Shown here piece by piece: positions 12,017 to 22,535 of a stretch of 64,000 nucleotides of DNA. Numbering within the stretch: position 1 is the stretch's first letter; each line of letters begins with the position of its first letter. Origin of the DNA: Cinnamomum chago (lineage: Eukaryota; Streptophyta; Magnoliopsida; Laurales; Lauraceae). The position numbers were made by a program, and so were the translations under genes. The DNA is taken from the NCBI GenBank assembly GCA_038049695.1, contig CP142451.1:125957501-126021500 (forward strand), in the 5' to 3' direction. The notes beneath the pieces are model-generated. The model made no database searches. It was not told the origin of the DNA and saw nothing but the letters and a program-made list of their open reading frames with translations.

Positions 12017-13540
12017 AAGCTTTTTGTATGATTATAACTAAATGAGTGTGGACTACATAATCTTAAAGGCCATATTAATGGCCCAGCACATTTGATACAA
12101 GTCCGAGCTTAACATCCCATTTTCTACTCAAGAGCACATCAGACCTGCCTAGAAAGCAAATGTCTGAATAAGCTCTTGGCTCTTGGCCTGTGATGCACAT
12201 GGGCCAACCTACAACCATTCCTGGGTCTTGTCTCTTCATCTCGTGGGATGGGATACAAGGCATGATTCAGTCCCGCTGGTGAAGGCTTACAGCTTCTTGA
12301 TCAGCAGTTGAGAGAGGATTGTCTGGTTGGATTGGAAATGCTTGTCTATGCTGTGGGTAATTTCCTATAGCTTCAATGCATTACTGAATTACTGATAGAA
12401 GTAGAGTTTTGCTAATGATGACTGTAAAACTTTCTACAACATTCCTTGAACATACTTACGAATTTTAGGGGACGCTTTTTCTTTTATTGTTTATCCCAAT
12501 GCACTTGTTTGAGTCTCTAATAGCAGGATGCATTTGTAGGCGATGATCGAAATAGCATAATCCCATGTCTACATGATGCATTGAGAGTTCTATTATTTTT
12601 CCACTAAATCTTATTTAGAACCATTGAATATTCTAGAAAAAAAAAAACAGCTTAAGTTTAGAGCTAGAAGTTTTGTTATTTCACTTAAAACCTTGTAAAA
12701 ATTGCTCGTCTTTTTTTTTTTTTTTTAGAATTTGATTTTTACAATTTTGAGATAATATTATAAATTAATTAATTCACTGGTGCTGGGTCAAAAAGAGATA
12801 GTCCTCCTCCCTCAGCTTGCTTTCTTAATGAAGGAAACAGGGTTGGTTCCCGTGATGCAGGCAGGCATAAGGAGATTCCAACTTAATACAACTTAGCAAT
12901 GGATCCATGGTAAAACCAATTATACTATATTAAAGTCGAAGGGTTTTGGCTTTAACTTTGACTTTCTGTTATGATTTTGTTATGATTTTGAATGTAAGTG
13001 TTTTTTTTCAAATCTCTTCGGTTTTCTCCCCACCTATCTCATGCAAACTACCTATCTTATCTCTTTATCAAAACCACCCACGTGTACTTCCCACTTTTCA
13101 AAGTTCCACTTCTCTTTTTCTCTGCAATACGTTCCTTTCTACGTTCCTTTCTACCCGAAGTCTATCATTCCATTCTTCTCCAATTCTTTTCTTTTCTTTT
13201 CATTCCATTAGCTCTTAGATTGTATAAACATAAACTCTCATAATCTTTTTCCTTTTGCTTTCTTTCTAAAATTTATGGATATTTTTTAATGCATAAATAT
13301 TTAAGTTGCATTGTTGGCCATATCTATGCTGAGCAATGGTTATTATGCTAGTTCATTCATTATACATATAGAAAGAAATAATCTTGTATCCAAGTAAGAA
13401 ATGATTATTTCCTGATGACCTAATTGTAGTCATCATATCATGTCTCCACAACTTCCTCATAGTGCATGTTGTCTCCAGAACATGGTTTGTCCCAAATTTT
13501 ACTCCGATTAAAGTGATACAAAAATCAAAGTAATAGATAT
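12017..13540. other. segment absent from duplication unit 2
   Basis: This is 1524 bp with no gene. In unit 2 the flanks are joined at TAGGTAT (24109-24115). Here the left flank ends TAGCTAT (12010-12016) and the right end is TAGATAT (13534-13540). The inner ends share a loose inverted match (CTTTTTGTATGATTATAA on the left, ATTTTTGTATCACTTTAA on the right, read inverted). It is either an unclassified insertion or a stretch lost from unit 2 between short direct repeats. Confidence 0.55.
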
Positions 13541-13745
13541 GAAGCACATAATTCACTCCATTCGCTACATCATGCAAGTAATTGGTCATATCACTTATAG
13601 CTGTGATTAGAGTGAAACTTGAGAAGGGTGGGTCCTCATATTGGTTAAATGAGGCAGTGATTAAGTGAATTCCTAATCACACTGAAGTCCATCATATAAG
13701 TGGATAGATCATAAAAAATAGTGGGCCCCATATACATGTGTAGTG

Positions 13746-14888
13746 TTGTAACTTTAAAATGCTTATCCCTTGAGTGCATGGCCGGACGGTAGCAAGTACA
13801 GGTCAAACCCATAGGGAACCAAATAAAAGAACTCTTAAATACAGGATCTAACTAATAAAGTAGCATTCAAACAGATTTTTTATTTGGTTTTAGAATAAAA
13901 TGAAATAACTAAATAAAAAGTGAGCAAATCAAATAAGGAAAGTGATTAGAGCATCTAGAATCCACTAAGTTTCAACCAATCTATTTATAAAATAATTCTA
14001 ACTTGTCCCAATCAATACTCAAATAAAAAACAAGTCAATGTTTTGTTTCAAAAGATCTATCTTTTAAAATCTCCTTTTTTTAAATAGAATTTAAAAACCT
14101 AAGACTTCCTTCACTTCAAAAAGAATAAAAACTTAAACACTATCTATAAAAATAAAAAAAAGCATAAACCATGAAAAGAATCTAATCCTAAGCATGGCCC
14201 ATCAAATCTAAGAAAAAGTAGTCAAAAGTTTTTGTTTTAAAATTTTAAATGTTGAAGTTTGCCTACGGCATGAAGACAAATCTATTAAAACCAGAAAATA
14301 CATATTAAATGGGAAACAAGCAGGGAATAATTTGTACCAAGGATTTCAACCGGCCATTGCAAAGTAAATAACCGTAATCTTTATTAAAACCATCATCATT
14401 ACAGAATATCCTTTACACACTCTCCCTCGTAAGAGAATTACCCCAAAACGGCCAGAGTCATACCACCGAAAATAAAATAAAGAATGGGAGGAAGAAGAAA
14501 AGAGGATAGGAGAGGGGCTGGCTAAACGTCCAACCTTCCTATATATTTATAGTTTTTGAATGGGTGAGTTTAAGTTTGGACATGATTCTATCTTGGGGTT
14601 CAAGTTGGGATAGAATTTATGCATGAAAATCTTGGAGTTCTTTATTGTTCTTATATCTGCTTACATTTAATGTACTCCTTGATTTTAAATATAAAAAATC
14701 AGATTTGTTGCAACTTAGGAAACATGGGACATATCGAACTAAATCGTGTGTTGGGCTCTCATCCAATGCACATAATTTATGCAATGCTTGAATTCGGTCC
14801 GTGTGTTCAGCAACAATAAATTTTCCTTGCTTAAAGCTAAGAAACTGCTCAAAAGAGATCGCCTTCTTAAAATACCAAGCACCATATT
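13746..14888. other. AT-rich stretch without a gene, probably repeat-derived
   Basis: It lies inside unit 1 and has no counterpart in unit 2. No protein family is recognisable. The GGTCAAACCCATAGGGAACC phrase near 13801 resembles sequences often seen in long plant retroelements, but no termini could be found. Confidence 0.3.
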
Positions 14889-15716
14889 TGTAAGTGTAGA
14901 AAATATACTCACAGATCATGGGTGCCTTTGAGGACTTATTCAAAGGACCAGGGAAAGAGCCGCTCGATCTGGGGACCTGAAAGGGGAGAAGAAACAGTCA
15001 GAGGACCCTGTCCTGGCTGTGGGCAGCGCAGGGCTCTCCGATGCCTAAGTTAGTGCAGGGAAACTGATTGGAGAAGAAGAGTGGATTCAGGTGGTCGTAC
15101 CTCCTCTTGGGTGATGGATCCCCCTTATATGAGAAGTCCTGGCTGCCTCTTAATGGGCCTCATGATACGACTGCTAATAGTAGGGCCGCGTTAGCCTTAT
15201 AGGGCCATCGATGGAGGTCCATTATAGCTCTCAAGGCATTAAATGAGGGTCCAATCAGCCCATACTGCATTAAATGTGAGTCACATTGGGCCCGATCGTA
15301 CTTTGACTCGTTGGCGGCTGGAGTCCTATCGGATCCCCCTCTTGAGCCCTACCAGATGGCTGCAGCCACTAGATGTGGATTTGTCAGAGAGATGATGAGG
15401 GTGGACGGTTTGGATGACATTCCTGTCCCATCAGCGCATGCCCGACACGTGTCCAGGTGTCAGGCGTGGCTGTCAGACCCTATCTAGGTTGTTCGGCACG
15501 TAGTCGTCAGGTGGTCGTATCCAGCCGAGACCAAAATGGGTGGCAGAGCCGAAGTGAGATCGGCTGATTCTTACTGATACCAGAAAAAGGGGTGCCGAAA
15601 CCGTAGTGGCGCAGGAACGAGCACGTCGGTCGATCTGTGTCCGTAGCCAAGACCCCGGTTGGTGCTCTTTGCCGAAACCAAGGTAAGCTTCGGTATTACG
15701 GGATGATTCCCACACA
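14889..15716 (-). mobile_element. solo LTR (old LTR retrotransposon), ~828 bp
   Basis: The segment begins TG, ends CA, and is flanked on both sides by the same five bases ATATT (14884-14888 and 15717-15721). It is clearly richer in G+C than its surroundings. On the minus strand a TATA-like CATATAAGG lies near 15125-15135, suggesting minus orientation. There is no internal domain next to it, so it is a solo LTR left by recombination. The exact target repeat suggests moderate age. The family (Ty3 or Ty1) is not decided. Confidence 0.7.
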
Positions 15717-16325
15717 ATATTTTTGCTCATATAAAATCCTTTAAATTTTATTGGATGACCCAAAGATTTTCATCTTTATTTTGATGCAAGGAGAACACAA
15801 AAACTTAGTGCTCTTGTAAGAATATTGGATCTGCTATACAGATCTTATTGACAGAAGCATGCAAGTGAAGACATATCAATGATCAAAGTTCAAATGGCCA
15901 AGATATCACCTTCTAGGAATCAACGGCTGAGACTGATCAAGCAGAAAAAAAATATGTTTTGGTGGGGTTGGCTCCCTGTTGGCTGGGCCCACTTTTCTCT
16001 AACTCTATTTTTTTTTTTTCAATGCCCGCTGTTGGGTCGGATGGACCCGAACTTAAGCCCAGAAGATGAGCACAGTTGGTGGGACACGTTTGGCACAGAA
16101 AGAACCTCTTTTTAGGTTCTGTTTTGAATCCAATGCATGAAAAGGAAGAAAAGCCGGTCGATACAACTCACATGAAAAACATGAAATCCTTTCAATTTGG
16201 ACTTGTTTTTATTGACCCTTGCTAAAAAGCTAAAGATTAATAGGTTACGAGATTTAAACCCACAATTTTTATTTATTTAAACAACAAACCTGACCAATAA
16301 ACCATACAATACTTATATTCAAGAG
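15717..16325. other. intergenic, no gene seen
   Basis: AT-rich sequence with no recognised family or RNA gene, within duplication unit 1. The short open frames show no domain. Confidence 0.4.
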
Positions 16326-17026
16326 AAAACTACAAAAAAAAAGACCCTAGATTGCCACTTACCAAAAGAGGTATCCATAGCTTTTATACAACATAGCTAG
16401 TATTCCCGCCGGAACAATCATTTTTATTTTTCATTTTTTGCCTTTTTTTCAACAAGCAACGACGTCGTCGCTTAATATTGAGAGTTAGTGTCAACGTCGT
16501 CGCTAATTCGTCAAATTTGCATCTTCTTCGACCTTTATCATCTGCGATTGCTGGTTTTTTGTACCAAAATAAACCAGAACAGAACTCTCCCCCAACATTG
16601 AATATTCCTTATAGAGGTTGTTGATCTCCATTAGCGAGGTAGGTATAGCAAAGATTGACCTTTCATGCGTTATTTACAATAGAGCTTGAGTTTTATGTTT
16701 AATTTTCGAGAAAAGTTCATTATGATTTTGATAAATAGTTTTTGTATGATTATTGTTGGGTGGCTAAATCATCAAGGTAAGGACATTTTGAGAAAGAATG
16801 AAATGAAACCGCTTGAGAAAGGGGGAAAATGATGTGAGGAAGAAGGGGAAAATGGGAGAAATGAGGTTTTGTTGCGATTATATGGATTTGAATGCGACGA
16901 CGTCGTCACACGTTTCAATCTTTAATTAAAAACGGAAGTGGTCACAGGGAATCGCTTTTGTGCTATATTGACTAGTGGTATGTTTTTCAGTCAGATGTCA
17001 TCCAAAGTCCTTTTTTTGGTAGTTTT
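16326..17026. mobile_element. MITE-like element with degenerate inverted ends
   Basis: The left end AAAACTACAAAAAAAAAGAC is matched by the inverted right end AAAACTACCAAAAAAAGGAC, and weak similarity continues for about 65 bases inward on both sides. TTATATT occurs just outside both ends. The inside holds three ACGTCGT motifs, at about 16464, 16497 and 16901, two of them within the palindrome GACGACGTCGTC. No coding region was found. Confidence 0.45.
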
Positions 17027-17605
17027 ATTTATATTTAATAATTTATAATAAAAAAATATTTAAACTAATTACTTGGAGTGGGGACCGAGCCACATCGGTC
17101 ATGCCTATACTTAGCATGAGTTATTGTGCTAGCCTCATATTAACCATGGAAAATATAGACACCATAAATCGAAACTCGCTCCAATTGGCATGAGAACCAA
17201 CATTGAGTTGATTACATCTAAATTATATGATTTAACTTCAATGAAGGAAAGTTCATACTTTCACATGTAGTCAATCTAATGGTAGGATGCAATCCAATTT
17301 TAGCGTATTTTGAAGAAGTGTTAATTCATGAATTTTATCATATCCAACGATTTTAAAGTTGGCAATACGGTCCTACTTTTAAAATGGGAGAAAAAACATC
17401 ATTTTTTTTACCAATAAATGAAAAATAGTCAATTCCGAAAGATAGCTCAGTTCACCTACGGCCACGGTTTGCTTCAGAAAGATTTAAAACTAAACTACTA
17501 CACTTGTTCAGCGGGGCTTATAAAAAACAAAGTGTAAAATAGCCTAATCAGGTCTTACTGTTCTGTGTGGTCAGTACAAAACGTACGTTTGGACGATTAT
17601 GTATT

Positions 17606-19549
17606 ATGAACTCTTGTAACCGAATTCTCAACTGTATTTCAAATCCCTCAACTGTTACCTCATGGAACTCCAACATCAGAGCATATGTCTACAACGGTTG
17701 CAGTCAGAAAGCCCTTCTTCTCTTCCGCCAAATGAAGCAGTCTGGCATCCAACCAAACAATCTTACCTTCCCCTTCGTAGCAAAAGCTTGCGCACAGCTC
17801 TCAAATCTTCGAAGCTCCGAAATCATTCACACCCATGTCCTAAAATCCCCCTTTTCATCAGATATCTTCGTGCAGACAGCAATGATAGATATGTACATCA
17901 AATGCTATAGGTTGGACAGTGCATATTTTCTATTTGAAAGAATGCCTGAAAGAGATGTTGCATCTTGGAATGTGATGGTTATGGGATTTTCGCAATTGGG
18001 TCTTCTTGACAAAGCCTTCAAACTTTTTCATCAAATGAGATTGTCAGAGCTTAAGCCCGATTCAATCACAATTATAAGCTTGACTCAATTGGGTGTTGTT
18101 GTGAAGAAGTTAGATGTGATAAAGGTTGTTCACTGCTTGGGAATTCGAGCCGGAATTGAAGCTAGTGTTTCGGTTCCCAACACTTGGATCACTGCTTATG
18201 CTAAGTGCGGGGATTTGGATTCGGCTGAGTCGGTGTTTCATAGAGTTTCCATGAAAACGGTTGTATCATGGAATTCTATGATTGCTGGTTACGCCTATCA
18301 GGAGAGGTTTGTTGAGATCATTGACTGTTTCCTTCAGATGTGTCGTGATGGAATTAGACCAGAAGTGAGCACCATTCTTAGCTTATTGTCCTCATGTGCT
18401 CACTCCAAAGCGCTTTTACAAGGGAAGCTATTCCATTCTCGCAGTATTAGAGAAGGGTTTGATTCAAATGTTTTAGTTGTAAACACTCTGATTGCTATGT
18501 ATTCTAAATGTGGGGAACTTGTGTCGGCACGACTTTTGTTCAATACAATGCCAAAGAGAACTTGTGTTTCGTGGACTGCGATGATTGATGGGTATGCTCA
18601 GGTTGGGGATGTTGATGAGGCTATGAATTTGTTTTATTCCATGACAGCAGCTGATGAGAAGCCTGATGCGATTACTATGGTTGCCATGCTGTCTGCCTGT
18701 AGCCAAACAGGTTCTCTTGAGATCGGGCAATGGATGGATAAGTATGCGTGCGACAGCAGGTTGGTGGATAATGTAATGGTATGCAATGCGCTAGTAGACA
18801 TGTATGCTAAATGTGGTTGTATTGATGGTGCTCGCAGAACTTTTGACCTCATGCATGAAAGGACGGTAGTTTCTTGGACAACAATGATTGGGGGTTATGC
18901 GATGAATGGGGAGTTCATAGAAGCTTTGACTCTTTTCTCGCAAATGATAGAGTTGGGTTTTAAACCAAATCATTTAACTTTTTTGGCCATTCTTCAAGCA
19001 TGCACCCATGCTGGTTTCCTTGAGAAAGGTTGGGAGTATTTCAACTTGATGACTGGGGTGTATCAGATAAGGCCGACACTAGAGCATTGTGCTTGTATGG
19101 CAGATCTTCTTGGGCGCAAAGGGAAACTAAAAGAAGCCTTGGAATTTATTCAAAACATGCATGTCGAACCAGATGCTGGTGTATGGGGTGCTTTGCTAGG
19201 TGCTTGCGGAACTCACCATGAGGTTGAGGTTGCAGAGTATGTAGCAAACCGCCTCTTCATTCTAGAGCCTCAGAGTGCTGTATCATATGTGGCGATGGCA
19301 AATATCTATGCAGCTGCTGGGAGGTGGGAAGGTGTTGCAAAGATACGAGCAATGATGAAATGCAAGGGAGTGAGGAAATCACCAGGTCAGAGCCTTGTTC
19401 GAGTGAATGGTCGGTTTTGTTCATTTACTGCGGGAGATAGGTCTCATTCAGAAGCTTTGCAGATATATGAAGTGTTAGATGGTTTAGCTTTGCAATTGAA
19501 GGAAGCAGGATTCAAGCGTCCAGAATGCAGTCTGCTAGAAGAGTGGTAG
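17606..19549 (+). CDS. PLS-class pentatricopeptide repeat protein, E-type (At4g19191-like)
   Basis: Intronless gene of 647 aa. The open frame reaches upstream to 17567, but only through a GTG; the first in-frame ATG is 17606. The protein is a chain of about 13 PPR motifs of P, L and S types (recurring VSWNSMIAGYA, ALVDMYAKCG and MPERDVASWN patterns) followed by an E-type tail (LEPQSAVSYVAMANIYAAAG, then KGVRKSPGQS). It has no DYW domain. Such proteins bind organellar RNA site by site and usually act in C-to-U editing with a DYW partner. The sequence closely follows Arabidopsis At4g19191 (654 aa, mitochondrial), including PNNLTFPFVAKACAQL and LLGRKGKLKEALE. A short overlapping AUG at 17599 precedes the start. 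The gene lies wholly in duplication unit 1 and has no copy in unit 2. Confidence 0.93.
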   Translation: MNSCNRILNCISNPSTVTSWNSNIRAYVYNGCSQKALLLFRQMKQSGIQPNNLTFPFVAKACAQLSNLRSSEIIHTHVLKSPFSSDIFVQTAMIDMYIKCYRLDSAYFLFERMPERDVASWNVMVMGFSQLGLLDKAFKLFHQMRLSELKPDSITIISLTQLGVVVKKLDVIKVVHCLGIRAGIEASVSVPNTWITAYAKCGDLDSAESVFHRVSMKTVVSWNSMIAGYAYQERFVEIIDCFLQMCRDGIRPEVSTILSLLSSCAHSKALLQGKLFHSRSIREGFDSNVLVVNTLIAMYSKCGELVSARLLFNTMPKRTCVSWTAMIDGYAQVGDVDEAMNLFYSMTAADEKPDAITMVAMLSACSQTGSLEIGQWMDKYACDSRLVDNVMVCNALVDMYAKCGCIDGARRTFDLMHERTVVSWTTMIGGYAMNGEFIEALTLFSQMIELGFKPNHLTFLAILQACTHAGFLEKGWEYFNLMTGVYQIRPTLEHCACMADLLGRKGKLKEALEFIQNMHVEPDAGVWGALLGACGTHHEVEVAEYVANRLFILEPQSAVSYVAMANIYAAAGRWEGVAKIRAMMKCKGVRKSPGQSLVRVNGRFCSFTAGDRSHSEALQIYEVLDGLALQLKEAGFKRPECSLLEEW

Positions 19550-19869
19550 TAAATGACGATTGGATGATGACTATTCGTGGGAATGATTATGAGACCATGT
19601 CCTTTGGGTTTCTTCTTAGAGGAAATGTACAACATTTGATTTAACCATTCATTTGGCTATAGGAACTATACGTGAGGAAGCTGCCAAATTTTTGATTCTA
19701 ACTATTCATGCGGCTGGAGAAACAATACATGACCCTCTGCATATGATGTCTGGGTCATTAACTTTTCGTGTTTGCTCTTTACTTTGCACTGGTGGCTGTA
19801 ACTATCAATTTTGGCAAAGAATCATTTGTATATGATCGCTCCGGGAGTTTGTTCAAGGGTGTTATGAAG

Positions 19870-21497
19870 GGATGACCTAACCATTTGGCCCAGCTGTTGA
19901 ATGGCTATACTGCAGCTATGGCCAATGATATTGAGTTAGTAAAGGTGGGCATAGTGGCTTTCTTAATCTGCGTAACATATCATGTGTCAATTTTACACTT
20001 TTATCTAAGTTTAGTATTGATCGATCAGACTTTTCTATTCATTATCTTCCACTATGTTCAGACAAACATGAAAGTTTTTGTGTTCGTTGGATAGATTATT
20101 CTGGATGCCGGTGTGGATGTGAACATTAGGAATGCACATAATACCATACATCTACATGTGGCATTGGCTAGAGGTGCAAAGTTATGTGTTGGGTTACTTT
20201 TATCTGCCGGAGCAAACTGCAACTTGCAGGTAATTTGATTTCTTTTGTGAAATCAATTGGAGCTATATTTACATATTTCTATTCAATATAATTCATTTTC
20301 AGTTTGAGTGATTGTAATAGTTGATGCAGAACACAGATAAACACATACACATAAACTGATAATGCCACACAGATGTCCATGTCAATAGATTGCACAATGT
20401 TCTCTTGAAAAAATCAGTGAGCATGCTGACCTCTGGAACCTTCCAATCGGTTTTGGCAGGGAGGCCACTGAGGCGTGAATGGAAAAATAGTTTTGAAGAA
20501 TGTTAAAATGTAACTGATCAGAAAAAAAAAAAAAAAAAAAAGAATGTTAAAATGTGCAATAGATTATTGGCATATGTTAATAAAATTCTAAAGAATTTTG
20601 ATGTGGAAATATTACAAAGGAGTGCTTTCAATATGAAGGGAAGGTCATCAATGAAGGGAATTGATGTATAATAGAATTTGTGATAGAATTTGTGTATAAA
20701 CTGTCCTTCCTCTACCATGATTTAGTATCTGTACTCCTTTCCTTCCTAATATTGTAACTTGCAATATTAGAGTGGTTAGCAAAGACTTCACGGTTTTTCC
20801 AAAAGAACTTAGAACTACAAGTTACATGTACTATTGGAGTACATGTATTTAAGTGTTTCATGTATAAGAGTGGTTATATTTGTAATAAGTGTATCTTTCA
20901 CATTCATTGTTTGTGTAAAACCATTACTCTTGTCTTGAGCAAAACTAACATGGTGGAGCTTGGGCTTGGCGTTAAGTTTCAGATGGTTCTTGATAATTGT
21001 TCATAGGGATGAAGAATGAAGATGCAAAATCACCCTTACAAATGCATACACGACCATACATGTTCTCTAATACAGCATTCTACACCTACTAAACTTCATA
21101 TTTAATAGTTATTCCCACTCTCAGAATGCACTGCTCTTTTTTTTTTTACTCCAAGAACAGCGCTGATTCTCATGCCTGTATTATGTCATCGATTGGTTTT
21201 CATGATTGGGTTTTTACTGAGAGCATGTTGCTCTGTCTTTTATGTTGAATGGAAATATATTTTCTTTCTACTTAAAGTTTCCTGTTATTTTTTCAGTACT
21301 GTTCGTGGGTATTAATTCTCTTTCAACTAATTTTACAACTGGTTCTTCTTCTAGCTGCTTATAAAATTCCTTTCACTCAGCGTGATCAGGATGATGAAGG
21401 TGACAATGCTTTCCATATAGCAGCTGATTCTGCAAAGATGATTCGCGAAAATCTTGAATGGATTGCTGTTATGCTGCTGTATCCAAATGAGACATGA
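19870..21497 (+). pseudogene. fragment of a KEG-type ankyrin-repeat E3 ligase gene
   Basis: Three exon remnants are recognisable. The first, about 19893-19945, gives TAAMANDIELVK. The second, 20095-20229, reads VNIRNAHNTIHLHVALARGA, then LLLSAGANCNLQ, and ends at a GT donor. The third, from 21390, reads DDEGDNAFHIAAD, then AKMIRENLEW. This matches the ankyrin region of KEEP ON GOING, an ABA-pathway RING E3 ligase of over 1600 aa. RING, kinase and HERC2-like parts are absent. The intron positions are kept, so the fragment came from DNA and not from a spliced transcript. It breaks off at PNET and a TGA, exactly where similarity with unit 2 resumes (about 21487). It is not expected to make a working protein. 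Confidence 0.8.
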
Positions 21498-21590
21498 AGC
21501 TCTGTATTTCTGGATTTGCTGAACCCAATAATCTTCATCTATTAGCAGTAATTATATGTCTATCGAATGTGAGTTGAGTAGATAACTTCA

Positions 21591-22532
21591 TTAGACTGCA
21601 TCAATAGAAATTTTCATCCCGGCTTGGCAGTGACCCACTATATTGCAGATGAAGTAGTTCTGTCCTTTGACCAGCTTGATGTTGTCATTCCCTGTCCGAT
21701 AGACCTTGGATCCCCTCGGAGTGGTGCAGCCATTGTAGCAATTGCTGTTAACTGCCACCACATTGTGGATCATCGGATTGTACTTGAACACTGGATGTAT
21801 ATTCACAATGGCACAATGTTATTAGCTAATAATTAATATATTTGAATTAAGCAAGAAGAAAAGAGCTTTAAGACCTAAATGAGCATGAGCAGGATAACAT
21901 GTCTTGTATAATTAATGGTTACGTTGTTCATTCAAGCCTCGATAAAAGGAGGAGGGCTATTGTTTAGATTAATGAGCTATTAGGGGTGTATACGGATTGG
22001 ATTGGTGCAGATTGAACCAAATATGTCATCAATCCGTTACCTACGGATTGACTGGTTCGGATTCCGTCACCAATCCGTGGCTGTTAAAATTCGATTCAAT
22101 CCGATCCGTGGAGGACCCGATTGGATTAATCCGTTCAATCTAATGTTAAAAGAAAAATATCTAACATGTTGTAAAAAATTTACATTTTGACATATAATTT
22201 TTTTTTCTTATTTTATATTTAGACATCTTAATTTATATTTAGACTCCTTATATATTTTTTATTTATATTTACTGTCAATGGATCGGATCGGATTGAATTC
22301 GCGGATTGAGGGTGGAATCCGCCACCGATCCGTTGCTAACGGATTATAAAATTCTCAATCCGTTACTAATCTGTTTACCTTCGAATCAGATAAAAATCCG
22401 CAGATCAGATCGGATCGGATTTACGGATTGACGGATTTTTTGTGCACTCCTATGAGCTATATCAAAGAGGAAAAGTAGAGTGACCCCAATGACCAGCCAT
22501 TTTTGTGCACTGCCTATACCCTGAGCCATCAT
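21591..22532 (-). pseudogene. broken plantacyanin copy (unit 1)
   Basis: Exon 2 (21591-21790) is still open and differs from the intact copy at 24831-25030 by four residues: M for T, S for R, C for G and D for N. The copper-site residues are kept. Exon 1 survives only from 22532 to about 22454, coding MMAQGIGSAQKWLVIGVTLL, then FLFDIA. The rest of exon 1, the donor site and nearly all of the intron are deleted, and a hAT-like element sits at the join. A TATA-like TATAAAAG (minus strand, 22626-22633) remains. The loss of half of exon 1 removes the start of the mature protein, so it is non-functional even though exon 2 looks fresh. Confidence 0.85.
21981..22452. mobile_element. hAT-type MITE, 472 bp
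   Basis: The left end is TAGGGGTGTA; the right end read inverted is TAGGAGTGCA (8 of 10 match). Exact 8-bp target duplications TGAGCTAT flank it (21973-21980 and 22453-22460). Eight bases and a TAGGGGTG start are hallmarks of hAT elements. The subterminal regions are packed with CGGATT / AATCCG repeats on both strands, as expected for transposase binding sites. There is no open frame of note, so it is non-autonomous. Confidence 0.9.
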
Positions 22533-22535
22533 ATG

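Noticed and set aside
12918-13245. Possible Helitron start (ACTATATTAAAGTCGAAGGG) within the unit 1-specific segment
   Set aside because: No CTRR end with a preceding hairpin was found, so the class cannot be supported.
14617-14943. Minus-strand frame of 108 codons with a faint gag-like phrase
   Set aside because: It straddles the exact left edge of the solo LTR (14889), so it mixes two unrelated sequences. The resemblance is too weak to name.
17567-17605. Extension of the PPR protein by 13 residues
   Set aside because: It would need a GTG start, which nuclear plant genes do not normally use. The in-frame ATG at 17606 fits relatives.
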